In this document: in pieces, positions 18,098-25,012 of the stretch
Layout: each line of letters starts with the position of its first letter
Position numbering within the stretch: position 1 is the first letter of the stretch
Notes under the pieces: generated by a model
Told to the model about the DNA's origin: nothing
Database searches by the model: none
Seen by the model: the letters and a program-made list of their open reading frames with translations, nothing else
Made by a program: the position numbers and the translations under genes
From: UBA6163 sp041753075
Lineage (GTDB): Bacteria > Planctomycetota > Planctomycetia > Pirellulales > Pirellulaceae
NCBI GenBank assembly: GCA_041753075.1
Contig: JBGSVE010000041.1
Coordinates: forward strand, 1 to 26,696
Direction: 5' to 3'
Length of the DNA: 26,696 bases

Positions 18098-18273
18098 AAA
18101 CCACCAAAAACCCAACAAAAACCGTGGGTTTGGATGGTCGTGTACGTCTGGTGTACGGGAATCGGAATGCCGATGAATTGCTCGCCATCTTGGAAGCCTT
18201 GGACGATACCGGCCGCGCAGCGCTGCTTGCGGTAGCCCGTGGGTTGGCAGCTACCGCTACAGCTCATCATTGA
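18098..18273 (+). other. Orphan in-frame tail of the integrase gene (read only in the excised circle)
   Basis: Starting from the att core, the frame used by the integrase at the other end continues here for 58 residues to a TGA at 18271-18273. The last part, DELLAILEALDDTGRAALL followed by AVARGLA, looks like a real amphipathic helix. If the element circularises by recombination between the 52-bp repeats, this stretch becomes the C-terminus of the integrase (540 residues in all). In the integrated state it is cut off from the rest of the gene. A standalone short gene starting at GTG 18124 or 18151 is the alternative. Confidence 0.55.
18139..18159. repeat. Left copy of 21-bp end repeat (candidate arm site)
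   Basis: This 21-bp sequence is identical to 26235-26255 and in the same orientation. It contains two GTGTAC hexamers 11 bp apart, about one helical turn. It lies 41 bp inside the left att core. The two copies are read in different frames of the integrase ORF, so identity is at the DNA level. It is a candidate arm-type site for integrase or excisionase. Confidence 0.7.
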
Positions 18274-18344
18274 TTTGATCGGCGTCGCGGGCTCGCGCCC
18301 GTGGCTCGCGTCGTCGATCAATCCAACGGGCGGAGGTAATGACC

Positions 18345-18800
18345 ATGAACATGGTTAACGTGATGACCGGTGCATCATTTAGCGATGCGAAAATAACCCC
18401 TGGGTGCGACGCGGCGACGACCGCATGGTTCGTGTCGATCGCCGACGATGTTGACGCACTGGGGCGATGGAGCGGCCCGCATTCCAGCGAGGGCGACGCC
18501 GCTGCGGCCGCGCTCGAGCTTGAGCGACTGGGTGTTCGGTCGATGATCTGGATCGAATCAAACGTCGTCGCCGATACCTGGGATGACCGACGACGGGCAC
18601 ATGCCGTGATGCTTGGTCGAGACATCGGTTTCGGCATGGCCGCCCACGCCCGCGTCGAAGGGTTGGGCAATGCCTGGCCGGGGTTCGACGACATCGACCG
18701 CGAGGATTTACGCGAGCTTGGTTTTCACCCGCAGACCGACCTTTATCTCGCCGCCGAACAATCGGCCCGGTATTGGTTTGCGCGGGTCATTGACCACTGA
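18345..18800 (+). CDS. Hypothetical island protein
   Basis: I do not recognise this protein of 151 residues. It is acidic, has no membrane segment or signal peptide, and is rich in Ala, Asp and Arg. An earlier ATG at 18339 is only 2 nt from the GGAGG at 18332-18336, whereas the ATG at 18345 has the ideal 8-nt spacing, so the latter is chosen. It is the first full gene of the island, facing away from the left attachment site. A stable 12-bp hairpin (18817-18846) follows 16 nt after the stop, so it probably forms its own transcription unit. The position next to the attachment site is where accessory genes of satellites often sit, but nothing in the sequence points to a function. Confidence 0.7.
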   Translation: MNMVNVMTGASFSDAKITPGCDAATTAWFVSIADDVDALGRWSGPHSSEGDAAAAALELERLGVRSMIWIESNVVADTWDDRRRAHAVMLGRDIGFGMAAHARVEGLGNAWPGFDDIDREDLRELGFHPQTDLYLAAEQSARYWFARVIDH

Positions 18801-18816
18801 CCCTAAGTGCGTTGCC

Positions 18817-18846
18817 GCCGCTGGTTGTGAGGGCAACCAGCGGCGA
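18817..18846 (+). terminator. Strong hairpin after the first island gene
   Basis: A perfect 12-bp inverted repeat (CGCCGCTGGTTG and CAACCAGCGGCG) encloses a 6-nt loop, 16 nt after a stop codon. It is very GC-rich but lacks a following T-tract, so it may be a weak intrinsic terminator or a transcript-stabilising hairpin. The remainder of the gap to 19081 contains no gene that I can support. Confidence 0.5.
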
Positions 18847-19081
18847 CAAACGCGATGCGGATTGCAACGAGCAACCCGCACCCGTGCAAAACTACCCGCG
18901 AAATCGCCAGAAAACGAGCGGGGCCCCCTGCAGCCAACGCCCCCCGGGGCTTTGCCCGTTCATTGGTCGCATTTTTTGCGCACGCCGTTACAATTTCCCA
19001 AGTAAGTAAGTTTGCGTGTTAGCGGGGTCGGCGAGCAGGCGGAAGTTTATCAATCAACTTTCAAGATCTAGGATTCCCAAC

Positions 19082-19672
19082 ATGCCCGCAGCGTCGTCGC
19101 CGATCGGTCAAGCCGATCATTCGCTGAAACGTGAATCATCCGTCACCGCCGGTCAGTATTTTTTGCGGGCGGCGACGATCGCCGCGCCGTCGAAAATCGA
19201 TCGCAACGGACGAACGATTGAGGCGACAATCTCCACCGAATCCCCGGTCTCGGTGTTCGATCGACCGACGGGTCGCGTGATTCAAGAAGTCTTAGTTGCC
19301 AGCGGTGCGGAGCTAATGTCATGGGCACCGCTGCTGCGCGAACATGATCTCGGTGCGTTGGAGCATGTTATCGGGTCGGTATTATCGCCGCGTCGTGTTG
19401 GCCGCGAAATCCGCGCAACATTGCGGTTTGCCAGCGTCGATGATGTAAATCCGATTTGGCTGCGGGTGCGCGATGGTCACCTACGAGCTGTCAGCGTCGG
19501 TGGCCGCCGCGTGGAATGGACCGACATCGAAGCGGGCAAAGTGCAAACCATCGCAGGTCGGCGGTGGATTGCGGGCAATACCGTACTTCGCGTAACCACT
19601 CGCTGGATTTTACGCGAAGCATCCATCGTCATCTTTGGCGGTGATGAACACGCGATGATGCGTCCCGTCTGA
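19082..19672 (+). CDS. HK97-type prohead protease (peptidase family S78), solitary
   Basis: This 196-residue protein matches the phage prohead protease fold. WAPLLREHD (81-89) carries the expected catalytic His88. The strand LRVRDGHLRAVSVGG (127-141) carries the expected nucleophile Ser138. WILREASIVIFGGDEHA (175-191) is the late strand usually written as E-x-SLVPxPA. In tailed phages this enzyme trims the scaffold and the capsid-protein N-terminus during head maturation. The start at 19082 has AGGA 8 nt upstream. No portal, major capsid or terminase gene is nearby, which is unusual: such proteases normally lie between portal and capsid genes. The next gene encodes a coiled-coil protein that could be a scaffold. 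A regulatory or capsid-hijacking role in a satellite is inferred. Confidence 0.85.
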   Translation: MPAASSPIGQADHSLKRESSVTAGQYFLRAATIAAPSKIDRNGRTIEATISTESPVSVFDRPTGRVIQEVLVASGAELMSWAPLLREHDLGALEHVIGSVLSPRRVGREIRATLRFASVDDVNPIWLRVRDGHLRAVSVGGRRVEWTDIEAGKVQTIAGRRWIAGNTVLRVTTRWILREASIVIFGGDEHAMMRPV

Positions 19673-19719
19673 CGTTTTGTTTTCGCCACTCACGATTTCC
19701 CCAATAAAGAGGTTGAGAA

Positions 19720-20490
19720 ATGACCGTAGCAACGATTGATCGCATCGCCGCTGAACAACAACAGCGCCGCGAACAAGCATTCAAGCAGTATCACGACATG
19801 GTGGTCGCGATGGCCCGCGACGAAGATACCGATGCGTCAGCGATGATTGACATCATGGAGGCCGCCAGCAAGTCGCATGACGATCTGCGCGACGACATCG
19901 AAGTCGTGAAAGATCGGATTGCCCACGTTGATCTACTGAGTCATCGCCCTGACGCGCAGCGTCAACGGAATGAAATTAAACAAACACTTAGGAAGATGGC
20001 GCAAGATTTTGAGCGGATTCAGAATCAACACAACGAAGCAAGTCAGCGTCTTTACGAACAATCGCAAGACCTGGACAACATCATCACCACGGCAAACGCC
20101 GCCGAAATCCGCTTGCGTCGCACGGTGATAGACCAGTCGTTGATTGCGAAACGCGGTCGAATCGAAGCCGAACGCGAGCCTCTCTTTAAGGAGCTGCGCA
20201 AGTTATCGTCATCACTGGCACCGATGAATTTTGACGGGTCGATGTACGCGCTGACCCAGCGGCGTAGCGCCCTGGTGGCCAGTGAAGCCGCGCTGGCGGA
20301 AACCTTACATTCGGGCAATCAATCGTCCATCGTCGCCGCTCAACGCGAAGTCGAACGCGACCGCGCCGCCGTGGCGGAAATGCAGGAACGAATTGACCGC
20401 ATGGGAGAACGCAAACGCGATCTAGAGCAAGCATTTCGCGAGCTTGAAGACGCGATGACCGACCTATCAAACCTGGAGCTAATACCGTGA
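19720..20490 (+). CDS. Coiled-coil protein, possible scaffold-like partner of the protease
   Basis: This 256-residue protein is almost entirely helical and highly charged. Heptad-like coiled-coil stretches cover about residues 5-160 and 185-250, and a short break (APMNFDGSMYAL) lies near 167-178. It has no membrane segment. The start ATG at 19720 has GAGG upstream, and the stop overlaps the next start (GTGA at 20487-20490). It lies 47 bp after the prohead protease. In HK97-type head modules a helical scaffold accompanies the protease, so a scaffold or size-determining protein is an attractive guess. A structural or DNA-associated coiled coil is equally possible from sequence alone. Confidence 0.75.
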   Translation: MTVATIDRIAAEQQQRREQAFKQYHDMVVAMARDEDTDASAMIDIMEAASKSHDDLRDDIEVVKDRIAHVDLLSHRPDAQRQRNEIKQTLRKMAQDFERIQNQHNEASQRLYEQSQDLDNIITTANAAEIRLRRTVIDQSLIAKRGRIEAEREPLFKELRKLSSSLAPMNFDGSMYALTQRRSALVASEAALAETLHSGNQSSIVAAQREVERDRAAVAEMQERIDRMGERKRDLEQAFRELEDAMTDLSNLELIP

Positions 20491-20762
20491 GCGAAACGAC
20501 CACAGTTATCATTCGCGAAGGTGATTCTCGGGCTCCCGGCTGGCATGGAAAGTTTGCGATTGGCCAACAAGTCGAGCGGTTTGGGCGCGACGATCGCGAT
20601 TTTGTTTGCGGTGATGGCGAAGTCGGCACCGTCGAAACGAGTCGCGTTGTAGCCGGACCCGGCCCACGATTGATCGAATACATCATTCGATTCAATCGCG
20701 GTCCATCGGTCCCATTACCCGAAACCTACTCCCCGAACAATTTTCAACGTCGTGAGATTTAG
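20487..20762 (+). CDS. Small beta-rich hypothetical protein
   Basis: This 91-residue protein starts with GTG, overlapping the stop of the coiled-coil gene by 4 bp, so it is translationally coupled. Alternating charged and hydrophobic residues with GKFAIGQQVERFG, GEVGTVETSRV and IEYIIRFNRG suggest a small SH3-like or KOW-like beta barrel. No catalytic motif is evident. It probably belongs to the same operon as the protease and coiled-coil genes. Function is unknown. Confidence 0.7.
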   Translation: MSETTTVIIREGDSRAPGWHGKFAIGQQVERFGRDDRDFVCGDGEVGTVETSRVVAGPGPRLIEYIIRFNRGPSVPLPETYSPNNFQRREI

Positions 20763-20767
20763 CCATC

Positions 20768-21196
20768 TTGATTGCCACGGAAACGGAGGCCAACTATCAC
20801 GCCGACATCATGCGGATGCTGACGGACGGAATGCGACCTTTTCAAATCGCCAATCAGCTAGGACTGACATACGAGTTTGTTCATACGATTTGTTTTGCGT
20901 CGGAAATTCGCTACGCCGGGCGGCACCTGACCCAAGCGATGAAGGACGAGATTCGGCGTTTGCGCGAAATCGAAGGGCTGCCGATTCGCAAGATTGCCCA
21001 ACGGCTTGGCGTTTCCAAAACGGTGGTCGGCGTCTGGTCGCGGCGTCGCTATTTGGCGGTCCAGCGTCAAGGCGGTACGACCGTCGTTCCGGTCCCGCTC
21101 AAAACGCCGAAGCGTTGTCCGGTGCATGGGTTGGTTAGGCTTTGGCCATGCGTTGCGTGTGCCGCGACCGCTTCCAAACAATCAAGAAATCGATGA
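20768..21196 (+). CDS. Double helix-turn-helix protein with C-terminal zinc-binding cluster
   Basis: This protein has 142 residues if it starts at the TTG at 20768, 5 nt after the previous stop; an internal ATG at residue 15 is the alternative, with no good ribosome site for either. Two helix-turn-helix segments are visible, FQIANQLGLTYEFVHTI (about 25-41) and IRKIAQRLGVSKTVVGVW (about 74-91). The second resembles the recognition helix of resolvases and Hin-like proteins. The C-terminus has CPVH and, 8 residues later, CVAC, a probable zinc ribbon. It is likely a DNA-binding regulator. Late gene activation, as in some satellites and phages, would fit its place at the end of this operon but is unproven. 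Confidence 0.75.
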   Translation: MIATETEANYHADIMRMLTDGMRPFQIANQLGLTYEFVHTICFASEIRYAGRHLTQAMKDEIRRLREIEGLPIRKIAQRLGVSKTVVGVWSRRRYLAVQRQGGTTVVPVPLKTPKRCPVHGLVRLWPCVACAATASKQSRNR

Positions 21197-21347
21197 CATT
21201 ATCGGTGCCGAAATAGTCAATCGGTATTGACCGTCACGCCTGACAGCGTGGCTTTATGGGTGCGTCTAGTCAACGCTTCGCGGTTCATAGGCGGTGGTCT
21301 TCCCGGTCCCCGCCAATGGATCGGCCCCAACAAATCCGGGAGCCTCT

Positions 21348-22370
21348 ATGAGACGCGCTGACGATCTGCGATCGATCTACTTGCCAAAGTTTGAACGGCT
21401 TGCAAAACAAGCTAACTATGAACCGATCGCGGCAGCCTGTGATCGCCATTACGGCTGCTATAAGTTTTCATTACCGGACCCTGAGACATGGAAGCCGTGC
21501 ATGATGGGAACGCTAAAGGGTCGGCCACCGGTTTCGTTTCGTGTTTCCATTAAGACAGATACTCACTTGCGCTCGCTCTATTCGCAGTGGATTGCAATTG
21601 CGACGGAAGCGGCTGAGTCGTTTGGTACCTGGATGGTTCCGCTTGGCATTAACGAGACATCACTGAGGCCACGCGGATTGCACTCTTGGTTCGCAATCTT
21701 TCGCGACTGCAAGATGAACCCGTCAGTGTTTTTCGCCAGTCCTTGCGTCACACATCGCAAGACGAGCGACGACGAGCTAGTAGAGCGTGATGCTACGCCG
21801 GTCATTTGGCAACCCGCGCAAGATGTTGATCGTAGGCCGGGGATATGTTTTGCGACGGCGGAACTTATTGTGGTCGATGACCTGCTGACGGCTTCTCAAA
21901 TGGCGATTAGAGCAATCTGCGAAGCGTTTGAGCGGACGGACCCGTCTACATTCGCTGCAGGTCCGACGACGCTGACATGCTCGGCTTGCGAAGCGATGCG
22001 AGAGTGTGACCCATACTTTCCGCCAACGCATTGTTTTGCGTGCGGTGCAAAGTATGGTTTACCGGACGTCGAAGGTGTGAACGAAGCGTCAGAAATAGTG
22101 TTCACTTACGACGAACGAATGTCGGTCAACCAATTGGCAACGCTTGTTGTTGTGAAACATACAACGGTCGATTCCTGGAGTTACCTACCAGACTTCCCCC
22201 CGCGATTGAACCTCAAAGGCCGAAAAATTTACTCGCGCAATGCGTTTTTGATTTGGTGCCGGGGAAAAGGAAAGGAACTAAGCAAAGTCGGGAAACAGAT
22301 AACACAAACCCGATGCGAGCCGATGACGGAACCTATGAAACCCGAAGTTTTCCGATCTTTTCCGACGTAG
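21348..22370 (+). CDS. Zinc-ribbon protein with C-terminal AlpA-like helix-turn-helix
   Basis: This protein has 340 residues from the ATG at 21348, which has GGGAG at a good distance; a GTG at 21294 in the same frame is less likely. The N-terminal 210 residues are unfamiliar. A four-Cys cluster follows, CSACEAMREC to HCFACG (about 213-237). The C-terminal segment, with VNQLATLVVVKHTTVDSW and then DFPPRLNLKGRKIYSRNAF, has the pattern of the AlpA/HTH_17 winged helix. The combination suggests a DNA-binding regulator or a replication/repair accessory protein. It stands apart from its neighbours (151-bp gap before, 70-bp gap after), so it may have its own promoter. Confidence 0.7.
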   Translation: MRRADDLRSIYLPKFERLAKQANYEPIAAACDRHYGCYKFSLPDPETWKPCMMGTLKGRPPVSFRVSIKTDTHLRSLYSQWIAIATEAAESFGTWMVPLGINETSLRPRGLHSWFAIFRDCKMNPSVFFASPCVTHRKTSDDELVERDATPVIWQPAQDVDRRPGICFATAELIVVDDLLTASQMAIRAICEAFERTDPSTFAAGPTTLTCSACEAMRECDPYFPPTHCFACGAKYGLPDVEGVNEASEIVFTYDERMSVNQLATLVVVKHTTVDSWSYLPDFPPRLNLKGRKIYSRNAFLIWCRGKGKELSKVGKQITQTRCEPMTEPMKPEVFRSFPT

Positions 22371-22440
22371 GGTTTTTGCTCCTTGTCACCGTATTTCATG
22401 TCGCCATCATGCCCGTACCTACCACAAACGAGGTGCGAAG

Positions 22441-22671
22441 ATGGTTCACGAAGTTTCATTCCGGGCGGACGCCTACTATGACCAAGACGCGATTTGTCGG
22501 TCGCTGAGGATCACGCCCAAGGCGGTCGGCAATGCTTGCCGCGCCGGTCAATTGCGATTCACCGAACGGGCGGGCAATCGATTTTTTCTCGGTGCCTGGG
22601 TCAACGATTGGTTGTCGCCCGGCGCACCCGTTACCGACGCCGATGAATCGGCACAGGTGGTGACGCGATGA
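22441..22671 (+). CDS. Small excisionase-like DNA-binding protein
   Basis: This 76-residue protein has an HTH-like segment (QDAICRSLRITPKAVGNACR, about 15-34) followed by a wing-like part (FTERAGNRFFLGAWVNDWL). The pattern and size fit the MerR/Xis-type excisionase superfamily. GAGGTG precedes the ATG. The stop overlaps the start of the next gene (ATGA at 22668-22671), which encodes a second protein of the same kind. One of the two may be the recombination directionality factor for the integrase, binding the GTGTAC repeats at the ends; this is inference. Confidence 0.7.
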   Translation: MVHEVSFRADAYYDQDAICRSLRITPKAVGNACRAGQLRFTERAGNRFFLGAWVNDWLSPGAPVTDADESAQVVTR

Positions 22672-23000
22672 CTCGTCAGGTGCAAACGACCCCAATTTTC
22701 AAACTGCTTTTTTCGTCGCGTGAAACGGCGACGGCCTGCTCAATCAGCGAGCGAACGCTCTGGACCTTGAGTAACGAGGGGAAAATTCGCGTCTGCAAAA
22801 TTCGCGGCGCGAATCGTTACCACATCGACGACATTCTCGCCTTCATCGAAGCGAGCAAAACGGAAACGCGACAACCGCGTGGAGTACCAATGAAAAAACC
22901 GTATCGGGCGGCTGCTGCGCCCGACACGGCCAAAACATCCAAGACCGCCGCCGCCAAGCGAACAATCATCGGAGGCCACCATCTTACGCCCAAACGATGA
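22668..23000 (+). CDS. HTH_17 / excisionase-family DNA-binding protein
   Basis: This 110-residue protein has a clear HTH_17 pattern: SSRETATACSISERTLWTLS followed by GKIRVCKIRGANRYHIDDIL (about 16-57). This is the winged helix of excisionases and plasmid/phage regulators. The C-terminal half is Lys/Ala-rich and probably disordered, contacting DNA. It is coupled to the preceding gene by ATGA. A GGAGG at 22971-22975 near its end appears to serve the following gene. It could be an excisionase or a replication regulator. Confidence 0.8.
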   Translation: MTRQVQTTPIFKLLFSSRETATACSISERTLWTLSNEGKIRVCKIRGANRYHIDDILAFIEASKTETRQPRGVPMKKPYRAAAAPDTAKTSKTAAAKRTIIGGHHLTPKR

Positions 23001-23349
23001 CTCACGCGAGCCTCGCCGCCCGGCAGGTCGCAATGGTGCCGATGTTCAGCTTTCGCTTTTCGGCGCAAATGGCGCGACGAAACGTACTCGCGCGATCGCG
23101 GCAGCGTCCGCGATCGAAAAAGGTCCGACACGACGCGAACTCTGCATGGCCTACGCCATTTCGCGTGGCGCAGACGGATGCACCGGAGACGAAATCAGTG
23201 TCGCTCTGGACATCGCCGCACACTCGGTGCCGTCTATCGTCGGTGCGCTGCGCGGCTCCGGTCGGCTGATTCCGACGAATCGAACGCGGTTAACGCGTTT
23301 ACAAAAACCGGCTGTCGTCTACGTCGCGCGCCTCGAAGGGAGCGTGTGA
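22981..23349 (+). CDS. Winged-helix protein without a standard start codon
   Basis: The frame ending at 23349 encodes a convincing winged-helix domain: TRRELCMAYAISRGADGCTG, then EISVALDIAAHSVPSIVGAL, then a wing ending PAVVYVA. The only ATG in frame (23146) falls inside the first helix. Upstream the frame is open back to 22894 but has no ATG, GTG or TTG. GGAGG at 22971-22975 is followed 5 nt later by ATC at 22981, the best candidate for a rare start; 23146 is the conservative choice. The N-terminal part (LSLFGANGATKRTRAIAAA) looks like genuine coding sequence. The gene sits between the excisionase-like gene and the replication initiator. Confidence 0.6.
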   Translation: MLRPNDDSREPRRPAGRNGADVQLSLFGANGATKRTRAIAAASAIEKGPTRRELCMAYAISRGADGCTGDEISVALDIAAHSVPSIVGALRGSGRLIPTNRTRLTRLQKPAVVYVARLEGSV

Positions 23350-23350
23350 C

Positions 23351-24154
23351 ATGGCCGGAGACTGGATCAAATTGCAATGCACAACACCAGATAAGCCTGA
23401 GGTGTTTCGCATCGCGGATTTGTTAAACATCGATCCCGATGCCGTGGTCGGGAAGTTGCTGCGGGTTTGGATTTGGGCGGATCAACAGACGAGCGACGGT
23501 AACGCTGTCAGCGTTACACATTCGTTACTAGATCACGTCACGGGCGTTTCCGGCTTTGCATCGGCGATGTTGTCCGTCGGGTGGTTGATCGAATCGGAGA
23601 ATGGTTTTTCTTTTACGAATTTCGACCGACACAACGGACAAACCGCGAAATCACGGGCATTAACCTACAAGCGGGTGACGAAATCGCGTAACGCTGACAG
23701 CGTTACAAAAACGTTACCAGAGAAGAGAAGAGATAGAGATAGAGAAGAGATAGAAGATACATCTCTTTCTCATGTCGCATTCGCGACGAACAAAAGCGCC
23801 GAACCAGTAGCGAAAAAATTACAAAGCGTTGCACCGGAACAGTGCGACGAAGTGGTCGCGATTTGGAACTCGACTGTCGGCGTGAAGCCGATCATCACGT
23901 TGACCGCTGACCGCCGCCGCAAACTTTTTACGCGGCTTCGCGATCCGGCTTGGCCGTGGCGCGAAGCAATCGCACGTCTGCCGATCCCCGGGGACGGGTG
24001 GCAACCCGACTTCGACTGGATGCTCCGCAACGCGACGAATGCAGTATCGATCGTCGAAGGCAAGTTTGATTTTCGCGCCCACATGAATCAACGAAAGGTA
24101 AATTGTGACTCAAGACAAAACACAACCGGCAAACGCGGCTCGCTGTTCGGTTGA
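23351..24154 (+). CDS. Phage-type replication initiator (lambda O-like role)
   Basis: This 267-residue protein resembles prophage replication proteins. The N-terminal domain (about 1-105) has DWIKLQCTTPDKPEVFRIADLL, LLRVWIWAD, GFASAMLSVGWL and FDRHNGQTAKSRAL, a pattern I know from phage replication genes. A charged linker (EKRRDRDREEIED, about 124-136) follows. The C-terminal domain ends in FDWMLRNATNAVSIVEGKFDF (224-244), typical of DnaT/replication-module C-termini. The start has GGGAG upstream. It overlaps the helicase-loader gene by 50 bp, forming an initiator/loader pair like lambda O and P. The gene contains two 19-bp palindromes and a C-free tract, so it probably also contains the origin. 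Confidence 0.8.
   Translation: MAGDWIKLQCTTPDKPEVFRIADLLNIDPDAVVGKLLRVWIWADQQTSDGNAVSVTHSLLDHVTGVSGFASAMLSVGWLIESENGFSFTNFDRHNGQTAKSRALTYKRVTKSRNADSVTKTLPEKRRDRDREEIEDTSLSHVAFATNKSAEPVAKKLQSVAPEQCDEVVAIWNSTVGVKPIITLTADRRRKLFTRLRDPAWPWREAIARLPIPGDGWQPDFDWMLRNATNAVSIVEGKFDFRAHMNQRKVNCDSRQNTTGKRGSLFG
23499..23759. other. Candidate replication origin inside the initiator gene
   Basis: Two 19-bp palindromes, GTAACGCTGWCAGCGTTAC, lie at 23499-23517 (centre T) and 23688-23706 (centre A). Each is followed after exactly 5 bp by a half-site CGTTAC (23523-23528 and 23712-23717), so the CGTTAC copies repeat at 11 bp. Directly after the second copy comes a 41-nt tract with no C on this strand (23719-23759), rich in AGAGATAG-like units. 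Initiator-binding iterons next to a strand-asymmetric, easily melted tract, all within the initiator gene, is the layout of the lambda origin. Confidence 0.65.
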
Positions 24155-24848
24155 TCCTGAAGAACTACAACAAGCAGTCAATAACATGGTGAACGATTTC
24201 CAAAGCCGAAGACACAATCCGTATACGCACCGCGTTGAAGATCCTCGCGAGCGGTTTGCAATGCTGACTCGGCTGATCGAAGAGCGTGGAGTACGTTATG
24301 CCCATTGCGACCTAGACAATTTCGCAGTCGATGGCGACGAGGAACGTGGTAACGTCGTCGCCCGGCTGACAGATTTTATCGACAACATGCCCGAACGATT
24401 GACTACGGCTAAAGGTGGGCTGATCCTGCTTGGTCCCTGGGGTACGGGCAAAGATCATTTGATTATGTCGGCGATGAAGGCAGCGATTTTGCGATACGGA
24501 TTTCGCGTTCGCTGGGTAGACGGGTTGGAAATGCTTGCTGACGTGAAAGCGGCCATCGAAACCCATTCAACCACGACGCTTGTAGACCAACTTTCTCAGT
24601 CGCAGATTTTAGTCATTAGCGATCCGGTGCCGCCGCGCGACGAATTGAAGCCTTACGAGCTTTCGATTATTCGGAGGATCGTTGAGAAACGATACTCGGC
24701 AATGCGGGCGACCTGGATTACGACGAACGTACAAACTGCCGACGATGCGGCGCGATTGCTCAGTGGTCCCGTGCTGTCGCGTTTGGTTCACGGTGCGCTC
24801 GAGTTGTTTTGTGGTTGGGAATCGCATCGTCGCCCATTTGGGCATTGA
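24105..24848 (+). CDS. DnaC/IstB-like AAA+ ATPase, helicase loader
   Basis: This 247-residue protein starts at GTG 24105, with AAAGGT upstream, overlapping the initiator gene. The Walker A motif is GPWGTGKDHL (110-119), very like DnaC-type loaders. The Walker B strand is ILVISDP (168-174), where the usual catalytic acidic residue after Asp is replaced by Pro. A sensor-1-like TTN (206-208) and the loader-type segment SRLVHGALE (225-233) follow. Such proteins load the replicative helicase at an origin. Its pairing with the initiator and the palindromes inside that gene supports autonomous replication of the element after excision. An 8-bp hairpin lies 38 nt downstream. Confidence 0.85.
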   Translation: MTQDKTQPANAARCSVDPEELQQAVNNMVNDFQSRRHNPYTHRVEDPRERFAMLTRLIEERGVRYAHCDLDNFAVDGDEERGNVVARLTDFIDNMPERLTTAKGGLILLGPWGTGKDHLIMSAMKAAILRYGFRVRWVDGLEMLADVKAAIETHSTTTLVDQLSQSQILVISDPVPPRDELKPYELSIIRRIVEKRYSAMRATWITTNVQTADDAARLLSGPVLSRLVHGALELFCGWESHRRPFGH

Positions 24849-24886
24849 ACGACGGGCATTTTGCCAACGGTCGGTGAATCAAGTTT

Positions 24887-24905
24887 GCGACGAACGTTTC
24901 GTCGC
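24887..24905 (+). terminator. Perfect small hairpin after the replication operon
   Basis: GCGACGAA (24887-24894) and TTCGTCGC (24898-24905) form a perfect 8-bp stem with a 3-nt loop, 38 nt after the helicase-loader stop. No T-tract follows. It may end the replication transcript or serve as an operator between that operon and the integrase. Confidence 0.35.
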
Positions 24906-24952
24906 GGTAGTATCTCAACCGTCACGGCGTAGGGTAGCTCCCGAAAACCGGT

Positions 24953-25010
24953 TTCACCTTCCGGCCCGCCGTGATATTTTTTTCCTTAAGGTGAATCGTC
25001 AAAAGGTGAA
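24953..25010 (+). promoter_or_regulatory. AAGGTGAA repeats upstream of the integrase
   Basis: TTCACCTT (24953-24960) is the inverse of AAGGTGAA at 24988-24995, which is repeated directly at 25003-25010. The last copy overlaps the ribosome binding site, 2 nt before the integrase ATG. A T-rich stretch (24975-24983) lies between. A protein binding these repeats could repress transcription and block translation of the integrase. The AT-rich segment may contain the promoter, but no clear -35/-10 pair is seen. Confidence 0.4.
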
Positions 25011-25012
25011 CG

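Noticed and set aside
17959..18273. 104-residue open frame spanning the left att core
   Set aside because: Its start lies in chromosomal flank and its end in the island, so as a whole it is a chimera made by integration. Only the part after the core is treated as meaningful.
22997..23269. Open frame starting at ATG 22997, overlapping the previous stop as ATGA
   Set aside because: The start looks attractive, but the protein is Arg/Ser-rich without a fold, whereas the alternative frame over the same stretch encodes a clear winged helix.
18345..24848. Complete prophage
   Set aside because: No terminase, portal, major capsid, tail or lysis gene is visible, and there is no room for them in 8.4 kb.
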